Below, piece by piece: positions 23,626 through 33,800 of a stretch of DNA of 64,000 nt (the stretch's first letter is position 1; every line of letters starts with the position of its first letter). The DNA lies in assembly GCA_021904315.1 (NCBI GenBank), contig CM038920.1, positions 186,001 through 250,000 on the forward strand. Direction: 5' to 3'. The DNA comes from Sphagnum magellanicum (taxonomy: Eukaryota > Streptophyta > Sphagnopsida > Sphagnales > Sphagnaceae). Under the pieces are notes generated by a model that was given only the letters and a program-made list of their open reading frames with translations, did no database searches and was not told the origin of the DNA. The translations under genes and the position numbers were made by a program.

Positions 23626-26503
23626 TCAAGCTCCAGCTATCATGAGGAGTGAACTGCGTACAGGTGGCAATGTGCACAACAGAGTACTAAATATGCCAGT
23701 GAAAGCATATGCAATAGCACAGAAGGGTAAAGCTTCTGGTTCTTCAGCTGCCAATGCTGCCGTTCCTAATCCGTGTGAACTGCAATCCCTCCACCACACC
23801 CAGTGTAAGTTCCTATTCCCTTCCTATTCAGTCATACGACTAGCTTGTTCTAGAAAGGAAGACTTCTTATGAGCAGGTCCATCTATAGCAGATTAGTGGT
23901 AATGATGCTTTCAGAAATGAGACGGCCAATGATGGAGAAACAACCTGGAGGCTGTTGCCATGCCCCTTGCTATAGGATCTGTGAATCCAAATGTATTCAT
24001 CAGCGTCTGGGCAAAATTTGCTCCAACAAGCCCAGTCAGTACAACAACTGCTGCAGTGAGAGATATGTTACTTCCTGCAACATTGACAGACAAACTGAAT
24101 GGTGAGTAAACAATGCATAAGCCTTGTGAATCAAAATCAAGTGATGGACGATTCAATAGATTACAACCAGAAAGTACTGAGATTGTCTCTAAAGGTCAAT
24201 CGGTAATTGTGACAGAGAAAGTCTAGAGATGGAAAGTTGGGCAAACCTTCAAGAAGCCTTGCAATGGGGAGGGCCAGAGCAACAGTAACACAACGGGGAA
24301 CAATGGAACATGTGAGGAAGGGTGGTAATCCCAGAAGACGGCCAGCAGCTGCTGTGGAATATAAGGAGAAGATGGATGTCATGCCCACTGCTGTCACAAT
24401 TTCAGTGGCATGTCTCTGCACTACCTGCACCATTCTTCCTGCATTAGCATGATCACACAATCAATCCTAGTTCAATTAACTGCTTGAAATCTCAAAGAGC
24501 TTTTCATTGAAGATCACATGCTCACTTTTCGTTGGCGGAACAAGGAAAATGCAAATGAGAGAATGACTGATCCCAGAAATCCCATGAGCAGATCTCCAGC
24601 GCCTGGATTTGCAGCACTTTTTGTCAAGTAACCCCCTGCACATATTTCCAATTGATCTCCCCATGAGACAGATAGCTCCATATAATGACATCCAGACCCT
24701 CCCCACTTTCCAAGATCCATCTACTGGAAAGAAAAAAAAGCTTATTCATGGGGAGGAAATGTCAGAAGAAAGGAGGTGAGAAACGCAAGCAATTTATCAG
24801 CCTGCTCTGAAAGCTGATAATTCAATTTTGCAAACACCCAATATAGTAAAGCAGGTAGCATGACCCACCTAAAGTAGATTTAAAACCAGTGTGTGTGGCA
24901 AAACCTAATGCAATTGCTGCTAGGTTTGCCGTGATTGCACATGAAATGATGGGGTGGAGTACCTTTTTTGCATCTGCAGGCAATCTGCATCCAATTCCAA
25001 AGACATGTTTGCAAGATGAATTAGTGTGATACTGCTCTTGTTGTTTGTAGTCTTGGAAACAGTGATTTAGCAGAGACACATCCAAGGTGTAAGGAACATG
25101 GAGGAAATCCCAAGTTACTTCACCTGCTGCCAAGCAGATATCCCAGTACAGTAGCTGACAAGAAAAAGGGAAGAGCTGTGGTTGACACAGGCCCTAATGC
25201 AGTGGGTTGTTTGACTGCCATCACAAATGAGAGCAGCATTACTGCAGCCCATGACCAGACCTCCTTTGAAGAAAACGGTGCTGGCTTTGGGATAGGATCA
25301 GCAGGTAGCAATTGCGTCTTCACCATTGCCCTCACTCTTACAGCTGTGAATCCAGCCACAGCTAAGCTTGCAATCCAACCTCCCACTGCCAATCCCCAAC
25401 TGTATCAGCCATCTTATGCCACTGCAGTTTCGTGACTTCTTGATCACATCCTTCAAACATGACATTATCGAGCACACAACCGCATGTGGGTACATCCACT
25501 ACAGCAATGCTCAATTTACAATTGCTAAAGCATTTCATGTACAAGAGACCAGTACTGCACTCAATTACTCACCCAAGATTGCACTAATTTTCACGCCTGC
25601 AGCTGCAGGAATGTCTTTGACAGCTAGAGGCACCACCACCAAGGATGGCACATAGAACAATGGCAGCCATCTCTGGATGAAGAGATTAGCAGGCACAAAG
25701 AAGGCCTCCACCCGGGCAGCAGCCCCTTCGTTTACGACACTCACCAGATTGAGTAGCGCAAACAGCGCCATCATACCAAACAGCGCACTGGGAAACCGGA
25801 TAGCATTGGCTTCAAACACATTCTTGAGATAAGTGTCCAGCGCCAAAAACAGGCCCATTGACACACCAAGATGAAGGGCCTCCTTGGCCTGCACGTCATG
25901 CCACTCCCCTTTTTTTGCATCAACCCCAACAACATCCCGCATTCCCTCTTCACCATCTCAAAACCCTAAAGAAGCAAAAAAAAAAAGAAAAAAAAGAGAG
26001 AAACAAAAAAACCAAGCACACCATCTCAAATTCCCATCTTGTGCCCTGTTTTGCTCCGCCAACCCCAAAAGACAAGGCTATACCGGCTGTATGATCCCTC
26101 GCGCGGCTCGTGCTTGTACCACTCCGTCTCCTTCACCACCACCACCACCACCACCCAATGCATTGATCCGCGATCCCAATCTCCCTGAATCCACTCCCAA
26201 ACAAGTCCAGGGGCCATGACACAACCTTCCTCTGCTGCTGCTGCTGCTGCTCAAAAAAGCCGAATCTCCTCCCAAGCTCGCTTTTACTCTGCTACAGAAG
26301 AATAATGCAGCAGATTCAGCACCTCCAATTCCAGAGCTTCTCTTGCAACTATTGCTGACCACGGAAGATTTCCAGCCATGAATTGCAAGATCCTGATGAT
26401 AAACATAAGGCAACAGCTTCTTCTTTAGACGCACCACTGGAAAAACTCCAGGAGCGATAGGAGGAGTAATACGATGCGTGGCTACGCATGATGAGAGCTC
26501 CAT
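23626..26503 (-). CDS. PLGG1: Plastidal glycolate/glycerate translocator 1 (LrgA/LrgB fusion)
   Basis: Minus-strand exons 26503-26120, 25888-25573, 25385-25124, 24984-24869, 24635-24526, 24424-24247, 24074-23945 and 23779-23626 join in frame to 549 residues. PLGG1 exchanges glycerate and glycolate across the chloroplast inner envelope in photorespiration. The first exon encodes a Ser/Arg-rich, acid-poor N-terminus ending in a poly-Gly run, as expected of a transit peptide. The LrgA-like half contains RFPSALFGM and RWLPLFYVPSLVVVPLAVKD. The LrgB-like half contains NPGAGDLLMGFLGSVILSF, SIVPRCVTVALALPIA, SLTAAVVVLTGLVGANF, DPIARGMATASS and HGLGTAAL. The whole is a chain of hydrophobic helices. 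An in-frame Met at 26581 is an alternative start. The acceptor of exon 2 at 25889 was chosen because it keeps frame; a better pyrimidine tract near 25970 would lead into a stop or wrong frame. Confidence 0.93.
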
Positions 26504-26589
26504 AGCTGCTGGCTCTCTCTCTCTAACGAGTACCACAGTTCTCGAGCGCCACTGCAACGTTTGCTGGAAGGAGCAAAGCATCTTGTCCT

Positions 26590-27372
26590 TGCGGAATCCG
26601 GGCCGGGCTGTGTGGGTGTGGGGGGGGGATTTTCCTTTTTTTCGTAATTTGGTAATTTTGTGAGGTCAGGTGGACAGTTATTGGCATTATTGTTGTTCTC
26701 GTTGTTATCCACATCAACAGAAAAAAAATCAATTTTAGGTGAAGAAACTAACCATCCATCCATTCATCCTTCCTTAAACTAGTTGTTCTCTGGATTTGTA
26801 TTTAAGTACAAGAGTACATTCCATAATTTTTTTTATAATGATTATAAAACTATAGAATTTTTTAATTAATTTAAATATACGAGAAAATTTCACAATTTAA
26901 AATTAATATTAAAATTATATTTATAAAATAATTATAAAATAAAATAACCTTCATCTCTTTTACCATTATTCCACATATGCTTGGAAATTTTCCTTTTTTC
27001 AAAGTGAAGCTAAATATAAGTTTTCGCATAAATCAATGATCATAAATAAAAATAAAAATGATCATAAATTTAATGAAAATAAAATGATCGTAAAAGTACA
27101 ATTTAGAGATTTATTTCATTTTATTAAAACTATAAATGGTTTGGGATTTTTTTTGAAAATTGATTAAAGTTTAATTCCCATTTCTTATTTATCTATACAC
27201 TAAAAAAATAACTTTCACCTTTATACAATTATTTCTCATGTAAAATGATTTTAAATATTACATTACTTTTTCCACCACCATAGGTGTCTAAGAATAATAA
27301 TTTATATATTTTTTCTTTTACACAATGTATATACATTTTAGGTGTAAGTAATGAAAGTAAGAGCTAATGCAT
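26590..27372. other. Very AT-rich spacer upstream of PLGG1
   Basis: The first part must include the PLGG1 promoter. From about 26770 onwards the sequence is strongly AT-rich with runs of A and T and no recognisable coding potential. Confidence 0.5.
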
Positions 27373-27946
27373 CTATGAAAGAAGGTAGTTTGTTTTGTTT
27401 TGTAGTTATGAGATCCAAGGTACCGGGATGCTTCAGATCGTGTTTTTGGTGTCTTTGGAAAGCTCTCAATGAGGAGGGGTGCATGGGCTTGGTTCCATGG
27501 CGTTTGGACATGCAATGCAAAAGTTCTTGAATATTGAATGATTTCATCACTGAAAATTAAATTAAATCGTAGCTGAAAATTTCGGAGGAATTGGAATGTA
27601 CCTTTGGTGTTGTTGGAAAGATCTTGATGAGCAGGATTTAATGGAATTTATTTGGTAACATTTGGATTCAGAATGTGGGAGATATTGATTTTTAAATGAT
27701 TTCTGCAGCTAAAAATCCAAATAATTTCCAAAAAACCAGGTTTTGGACAGAAAAATCAGTTGAGAACGTGGTAACACTTGAAGGCTTTTGAAGGCTTACC
27801 ATTCAATTCAAGCATGATTTCCTTTCAGATTTGGCTGTTCAAAAAACCAATACATACATTGCAAAACAAAGTTCACATGTTGAGTTTCCCTATTTTGTAA
27901 TGGGTTCACACTTGAGCCAACGGCACAGGCCACACTAGTACAAGTG
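27373..27946 (+). repeat. Dispersed repeat, copy B
   Basis: This block is the reverse-oriented partner of 15867-16314, sharing both ends and the internal AAAACCAGGTTTTGGA and AATTGGAATGTACCTTTGG regions. It is longer, with about 100 extra bases near 27780-27900. The terminal words are ACTTGAGCCAACGGCACAGG and CCACACTAGT. Confidence 0.75.
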
Positions 27947-28332
27947 AAATCATAATATTTGGATATTTAAAAAAAGGTCCAGTGATGATGATAATCAGAC
28001 CATCATCATCATCATCATCGCATGAAATTGTTTTGCATTGAGAAAGACAAATGAAGGGGAAGAAAGAAGGACCATGTCCATACCAACAACATTAAGGATA
28101 GCTTCCATATCATTCTCTTGCAGATGAGAGTCGTCCTCATATTTAAAGGTCAAGTATCAGTCAAGTGAAGGCCAGTGTTTCTCTAGTTTTTTTGGAACCA
28201 TTTGGTTGCTGATTACTTGCTTCTTGTCTTGAGGTACATTCATTTTAGGACATGCATGCAATGCACATCTCCAATACAAGGAAGTAGTAGCACCTACTAA
28301 ACAAGGCTTAATAAACTCTAAAACCTTGGTGC

Positions 28333-28608
28333 AGGACAGGTTGGGCGAATGGCTGGACAGTTTGCAAAGCCAAGGTTGCTAGCAGACTGTGAGGATGTGA
28401 AGGGAATGCAGCTGTTTGAGTTACAGGGTGACAACATCAATGGAGATGGTCGTGATTTGAAATCATGGTAACCCAATAGTGAGCTTAATATGGTGTGAGC
28501 CTACATCCAAGGTGCAGCCACTCTTAATCTTCTTCAAGCTTTTGCAATAGGAGGTGACATAGTGGAACCTTGACTTTGCTTCAAACAGCGAGCAAAGGAG
28601 ACAAGTAC
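28333..28608 (+). pseudogene. Decayed fragment of plant DAHP synthase (shikimate pathway)
   Basis: One frame reads GQVGRMAGQFAKPR, then a divergent stretch ending QLFELQGDNINGDGRDLKSW, a stop, PNSELNMV, a stop, then AYIQGAATLNLLQAFAIGGD. A shift to another frame continues WNLDFASNSEQ. In plant class II 3-deoxy-D-arabino-heptulosonate 7-phosphate synthases the corresponding order is VGRxAGQFAKPR, YRGDNVNG, a RAYxxSAATLNLLRAFATGG block and QWNLDF. The two stops, the frame change and the loss of the residues between GG and WNLDF show it is dead. No other part of the enzyme was found nearby. The block order and spacing make the family call reliable. Confidence 0.85.
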
Positions 28609-29117
28609 CTCCCCCCCACTCCATTTGCACTTTTTTTTTTCTCTGTTTGTTTATTTTGTGAAAACATTGCAATCAACTGGAAACATTAATCAGAAAGATG
28701 CAGAGGGTCAATGAGTCCACTGCTTTGAAAATTTCAAGTACATTGAGATATCCGTAAAGTCAGGAAAACACAGCACCACCAGAACTCTGAGTTTGGTCAT
28801 AACAGGGTGAGATTTTTAGAAAACCTGCAAAAAAGTACATTAGCATTCAAGGGGGGACGAAACTCAGAAAACCATCAATTTTGGTGGTAAACTGAGCTTC
28901 ATCCTGTCTTTCCTTTTTCCTGAGCGCCTCCACTACTGCTACATATATTTTCACTGCTCCTAATTGTACAACTACTATAATTAGTCTCGAACCTTATGCA
29001 TTAAATGCTGAGTATGAGCATTTCATACTGAGATTCATTAAAATGTCTTTACTTTGTGGATACCACTGAAAGAGGGGATAGGGGGTGAAAGGAGGCCCAA
29101 AAACAGGGTGAAGACAG
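28609..29117. other. Spacer, nothing recognised
   Basis: No open frame with recognisable similarity and no repeat noticed between the DAHP synthase relic and the foldback element. Confidence 0.4.
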
Positions 29118-29459
29118 GGCCACAGTGAACCAGCACCCACCAGTGCGCCATCCACTGGATGCCTGTTATGACTCAGTTGTGGATGATCCTCAACTGAGTT
29201 ACTACCCGGTTTCATCTTGGTAACCCATTCTATAAGAAGTAGGTCTAGCATAAAGACAGGTAGGTAACAAAATAGGGTGTTACTAGGTATGTAGATAGTT
29301 TATACATAGTACGTAGGGGCTGTTTTTACTACCTACCTAGTTGGTAGGTAGTAAATAAACCAACTGAGCTAGGGAACTGGAACCCAGCAGAAAACTGTTT
29401 CCTGATCACATATAATCGATCCTTGATGGTGCACTGGTGGGTGCTGGTTCACTGTGGCC
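29118..29459. mobile_element. MITE-like foldback element with ~33-bp terminal inverted repeats
   Basis: GGCCACAGTGAACCAGCACC at the left end is mirrored by GGTGCTGGTTCACTGTGGCC at the right end, and the match continues inward to about 33 bp with one difference (CACCAGTGCGCCA against TGGTGCACTGGTG). The interior is about 275 bp, has no open frame of note and contains further inverted words (TAGGTAGGT/ACCTACCTA). I did not find a convincing target-site duplication. Confidence 0.8.
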
Positions 29460-29506
29460 GTAAAGACAGGGTTACTTTACTGATAACTCTATTGTGCCAT
29501 GCATAA

Positions 29507-30025
29507 TCAAGCTCCCACTGACACTCTATCTTGATAAAAATTAGTGCGTAACATTATGAAGCAGAACATATCTTCTTTGGGACAAGGCTCTGAAAATAAT
29601 TGTGTGATTAGACCAGAACAGTTGTCATCTCCAACCACATTGCTTGTAGAATGCTGTCTGGGTAGATCACACCCAATGTGGACATCAGTCATGGTTTGGG
29701 AATCTGCCCTAAAATTCATCTGTAAGAGCCTTGCCAGATTCTTCACAACTTGCTTTGGCCCTTTGGACAAAGCCAACAAAGGTTTAAATATTATGAAAGC
29801 AACAAGAAGAAGAGGAAAATTGAAGTCAAGGAACAGTTTGATACTTTCTTCTTGAAGAAATAAATAAAAATCATATGGACAAAATCCATGCAAGCCAAAC
29901 TCTCTTGCACAAAGAGAGATTTGAGAGCCAAAGCATGAAGAACTGTGAATTGCTTGTAAGGTTACTATTCCAGTAAAGAGGAGACACATAGGAAGACTAG
30001 TGGAGCTCACTGAGAGCAAGATCAA
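29507..30025 (-). CDS. Unrecognised open frame, 172 codons, doubtful
   Basis: An uninterrupted minus-strand frame of 172 codons starts at 30025. The N-terminus is hydrophobic (MILLSVSSTSLPMCLLFTGI) and a second hydrophobic stretch lies near residues 68-86 (FNFPLLLVAFIIFKPLLAL). I recognise no family. Composition and the repeat-rich surroundings make a chance open frame likely. It could also be part of a decayed gene. Confidence 0.15.
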   Translation of the reverse strand: MILLSVSSTSLPMCLLFTGIVTLQAIHSSSCFGSQISLCAREFGLHGFCPYDFYLFLQEESIKLFLDFNFPLLLVAFIIFKPLLALSKGPKQVVKNLARLLQMNFRADSQTMTDVHIGCDLPRQHSTSNVVGDDNCSGLITQLFSEPCPKEDMFCFIMLRTNFYQDRVSVGA

Positions 30026-30799
30026 AGGGGTCCATCCTTTTATTTATTAGCGAAAAATCACTGAAAAGCAATGGAAGAAAATGCCATGCGAAATCCATTA
30101 AAGGGAAAAAAGGGAAAAAGAATTTAAAATCGCCATATATCATCACATTCATAGAGCTTGATCGCCACCTTGAGATGGAAACCTTAACATAGATCGCCTA
30201 AATTTGGTTGGTTGTGATGTAGAGCCCATCAGCAGCTTGCATTGTCAAATTTAAGTTAATCGTTGATGAACTCCATGAACAATGGGTCCTTCGTCACAAA
30301 TCACATTAGGTTTGCGCCATCTATCACCACTCCATGTGCTCATTATGGAACAACCATTGCCACGAGCATTGAGGTGGGGTGGAGGAGCTTCAACCTTATG
30401 ACATTATGATCATTAATGTGAAGTATTAAAGGTGCACTGTTGCATCGTTTTCATCATCAAATTGAAGTGTGACGCCTGAAATGCCAATTTGCCAAACTTT
30501 GAAATGCAGGCATGTTTATGTTTTCTCCTTGTTTTTTTCTTTAGAAATTAAGTTGTTCTTTGTTTGTTTTCTAAATAATGAGCATTGTGGAGTGCATTGG
30601 ACTCTAGAGTTTGGACTCTATAATGTCTTGAGACTTGCATTATTGTTTGTTTTTTTGGGAACTATGATAATGGTGAATTTCTATGAATATGAGACATTGG
30701 ACAGTTTGTGTCTAGACTTTAGACTTTATGGCCTCTATGTGTAGTGTGTACTATGTAATGTGCAACATGCATAGTGCACACAACAAATTTCTCTTGAAG

Positions 30800-32720
30800 T
30801 TCATGTTGTGTGAATTTGATGGCTTCAACAGGGAGTGTGAAGAATAAAATAACCAACATTGTTCTACCTTTTTTCTTCAAGTCCAATTGCAATCCTAACA
30901 ACAAATCTTTTTTGGTGATCCCACCTAAGTTTCTAGCAATGCCTTCTTTTGAGGCAAGCTCAAATGATAGCAAGGTTGCATCAAACTCGAAATCAAAACA
31001 TAGCAATCTTGTTGTGCAATTGGTGTGTCCAGCTAGTTTACCAACCTTCACTCCCCCTACTACATCCGACATGTTTGAGATCTAAATTTTGCCCAATGAA
31101 GAAGACAAACCACTATCCAAGAAATCTAAAAAAACTATGATGTTTCTCGCAAGTGCAAAGACATATGGGTTACATAGTTTTTGTGGGTAGAAATGTTCCA
31201 GAGTGAGTTTGGAAAATTTGACGATGTGAAATGCATTGTGTGTTTGGCTATGAAAGGAAAGGAGGTTATTTTGGGTCCTAAATTGGACACACTTGAAAAA
31301 CATGAAGGAAAAACAAAAGTAGTTTGAGATATGCCACATTTGGGTAAGATGGAATGAGAGTTTTATGTGAACAAGAAATGCACCCATGCCAAGAATGAAG
31401 TAATCTATTCTTAACAAAGTCATATTCCCATTGTTGAACAAGTGATTTAGGGAGACTTGAAAGGGGAAAGAAGAAGAAAAAGGTAACAATTTGCCACCAT
31501 TTTGCATATGTTACAATTGGGTTGTCCAATGTTGGAGTTTGAGGCCATGAAACCATTGTTTTCTTCTTTCAATGTTCCCCTAAACCCTAAACATCATTGG
31601 AGTGATTATGTTGGTTGGGTAATGGCTGAATGTTTACACAAGTAGGTCCTTAATAAAATGTGAGAAGTTGTTGCAAGTTCAAGGTATCTTGCTCTTTCCT
31701 ATGATGAAATCACCACAATTAATAACCAATTGTGGATTTCAATTCATTGCTATGTTGTTCAAGATTGGTGTCATTTACCTGTATTGATTTTTTTTAGAAT
31801 GGGTCATTGAGGGAGGAGGTTCTAATAATCTAACTAAAGTGATTATGGATGCTTTAAAAAAACATGTAGGTGTTTTTGATATAAATGTTGCTGCAAAATT
31901 ATTGTCATTTGGCATTGATGGTGTAAATGTTTTTTAGGGTTTGAAAAATGGTGTTACATGCCAAATACAAGATAAATATGCTCCCCACTTGGAAGGCATT
32001 CATTGCATCGCGCATCGCACTAATTTGGTGATGCAAACTTTATTTCATATCCTTGTTGTGAACTGCATAGAAGATTTGCTTCAATCATTGTATTCATATT
32101 TTTTTCATAGCTAGAAAAAACACTTTGAGTTTTTAAAGCTTGTAAATTGATGAAAATGAAGGGGAACAAGATCTTGCAAAATGTTAAAGCATGTTAGATT
32201 AACATGCTCAATCTAACAAAATGAATTCTCTCAATGTACATGCCACTAGTTGCAAATATGGCTAAAGATAATTCATTTTTAATGGCCATTCAAGTGAATT
32301 TTGAGCTTCTTTGTGATGTGAATTTGTTCATTTCCCTTGCTTGTTTGATGCCCATGTTGGAGACTATCCATGCACTAATCAAATTTACACAAAAAATGGA
32401 TGTTTTTGTTTGTGATTATGTTGTAGTTATCAATATTTGCCTAGGATAATTATATATTCATTATTCAAATCTTGGCACGAAATATACATATTATGTTTTC
32501 AAGGAGTTCCATGATTTGGTTGATTGCACTCACAACATAGTGCATATAAAATGGAAAGCAAGTTCCTTGGACCTCAACACCTCATGTGTTGAATATTTAT
32601 ATTTTGATTATGCGGGTTGTACTTTCTAAGCTACAAGTTCAGATGCCCATGGGCAAAAAATCTAGGTGTTTTGGGAGATCTTCAATGCTCTTGTGGGTGC
32701 TGCAAATGCATCTTATTCAT
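30800..32720 (+). pseudogene. Broken hAT-like transposase gene (ZNF862-like/DUF4371 type)
   Basis: Fragments in several + frames keep the order of this transposase group. Seen are RKCKDIW near 31140, CLAMKGKEVILGPKLDTLEKH near 31240, RRRKRxQFATILHMLQLGCP near 31460-31530 and WSDYVGWVMAEC near 31600. Further on are GGGSNNLTKVIMDALKKHVG near 31815, FGIDGVNVF and GLKNGVTCQIQDKYAPHLEG near 31910-32000, HCIAHRTNLVMQT near 32000, and FELLCDVNLFISLACLMPML near 32300. Many stops and frame changes interrupt it, so no protein can be made. The relic may continue to about 32720. Ends and terminal repeats were not found. Confidence 0.8.
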
Positions 32721-32870
32721 TTTTTTTTGTTTCAACTCATTTTGAGTCTACCTTCACTTGAGTTCATTTGAGTTTGCATTTGTTTGAGTAATGAGTACAT
32801 TGTCTAAATACATTTGATTTTTCTTCTATCTCTATTTATCTTAAACCTTCTTTGTTTGAATTTATTTAGG

Positions 32871-33420
32871 TATGTGATTCTGTGTCTGTTTAAGTGCAAC
32901 ATGGGTTTTGCACCAATGCATGTAATCTTGATGTGAATACCTAATATGCAAAAACTTAGCATGTTTGAATCAGTTTGAATTTTTATTTAAGTCAATTTGA
33001 GTCAATTTGAGTTAATCAAAGTTTTGCTTGAATCAACGTGAGTCAATCTGAGGTTTTAAGCTTAAGTTTATTTGAATTTAAACTTTGTTGGAAAAAAATG
33101 ATTTATAAGTTTTTGTTTGAGTCTGTTTATCTTTGTTTGAGTTTGTTTTTGTTTAAGTCTGTCTTTGAAATTTAGGTATGTGACTCTATGCTTATTTGAA
33201 TGTAATAGTGCATGCAATCTTGATAAGAATACCTAATACGTATAAATTTAACATGTTTGAATCAATTTGAATTTTTATCTAAGTTAGTTTGAGTCAATTT
33301 AAATTAGTCAAAGTTTTTGCTTGAATTGGTGTGAGTCAATTTAAAGCTTTGAGCTTAAGTCTTCAATTTGGACTCTATTGGAAAAAAATAGTTTGTAAAT
33401 TTTTGTTTGAGTTTATATGT
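32871..33420. repeat. Two tandem copies of a ~305-bp unit
   Basis: Copies start near 32871 and 33177 with GTATGTGAxTCTxTG. They share GAATACCTAATA, AACATGTTTGAATCAxTTTGA, GTGAGTCAAT and TTGGAAAAAAAT in the same order. The unit itself is rich in TTTGAGTC words. Confidence 0.75.
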
Positions 33421-33429
33421 TCTTATCTA

Positions 33430-33800
33430 TTTGAAGTTTGAGTTTGGTTTTTTAAAAATTTGTCTTTGAAGTTTGAGTCTATTTTTGTTTCTTTGAGTCT
33501 ATCTTTATTTGAGTCTATATTTGTTTTTTTGAGTTTGTCTTTGTCTCTTTGAGTCTCTTTTTGTCCAAATTTCTCTTTGTGTCTCTTTTTGTCCGAGTCT
33601 CTCTTTGTTTCTTTGAGTTTCTTTTTGTCCAAATCTATCTTTGTCTCTTTGAGTCTCTTTTTGTCCGAGTCTCTCTTTGTCTCTTTGAGTCTCTTTTTGT
33701 TTGTGTCTTTCTTTATCCCAAGTTGAATTTGTCTTTGTTTCAAGTTGAGTCTATATTTGTTCTATTTTTGTTCTGTTTTTGTTTGAGTTTAAATCTGTCT
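33430..33800. repeat. TTTGAGTCT/TCTTTTTGTC low-complexity minisatellite
   Basis: The words TTTGAGTCT and CTCTTTTTGTCC alternate many times in an irregular array, most regular between 33540 and 33720. The surrounding region from 32750 to about 35250 is scattered with the same TTTGAGTCT word, so the array looks like the core of a larger expanded sequence. Open frames on either strand here are repeat artefacts. Confidence 0.85.

Noticed and set aside
33423..33743. Lys/Asp-rich 106-codon open frame on the minus strand
   Set aside because: It is a translation of the TTTGAGTCT/CTTTTTGTC repeat and has no independent support.
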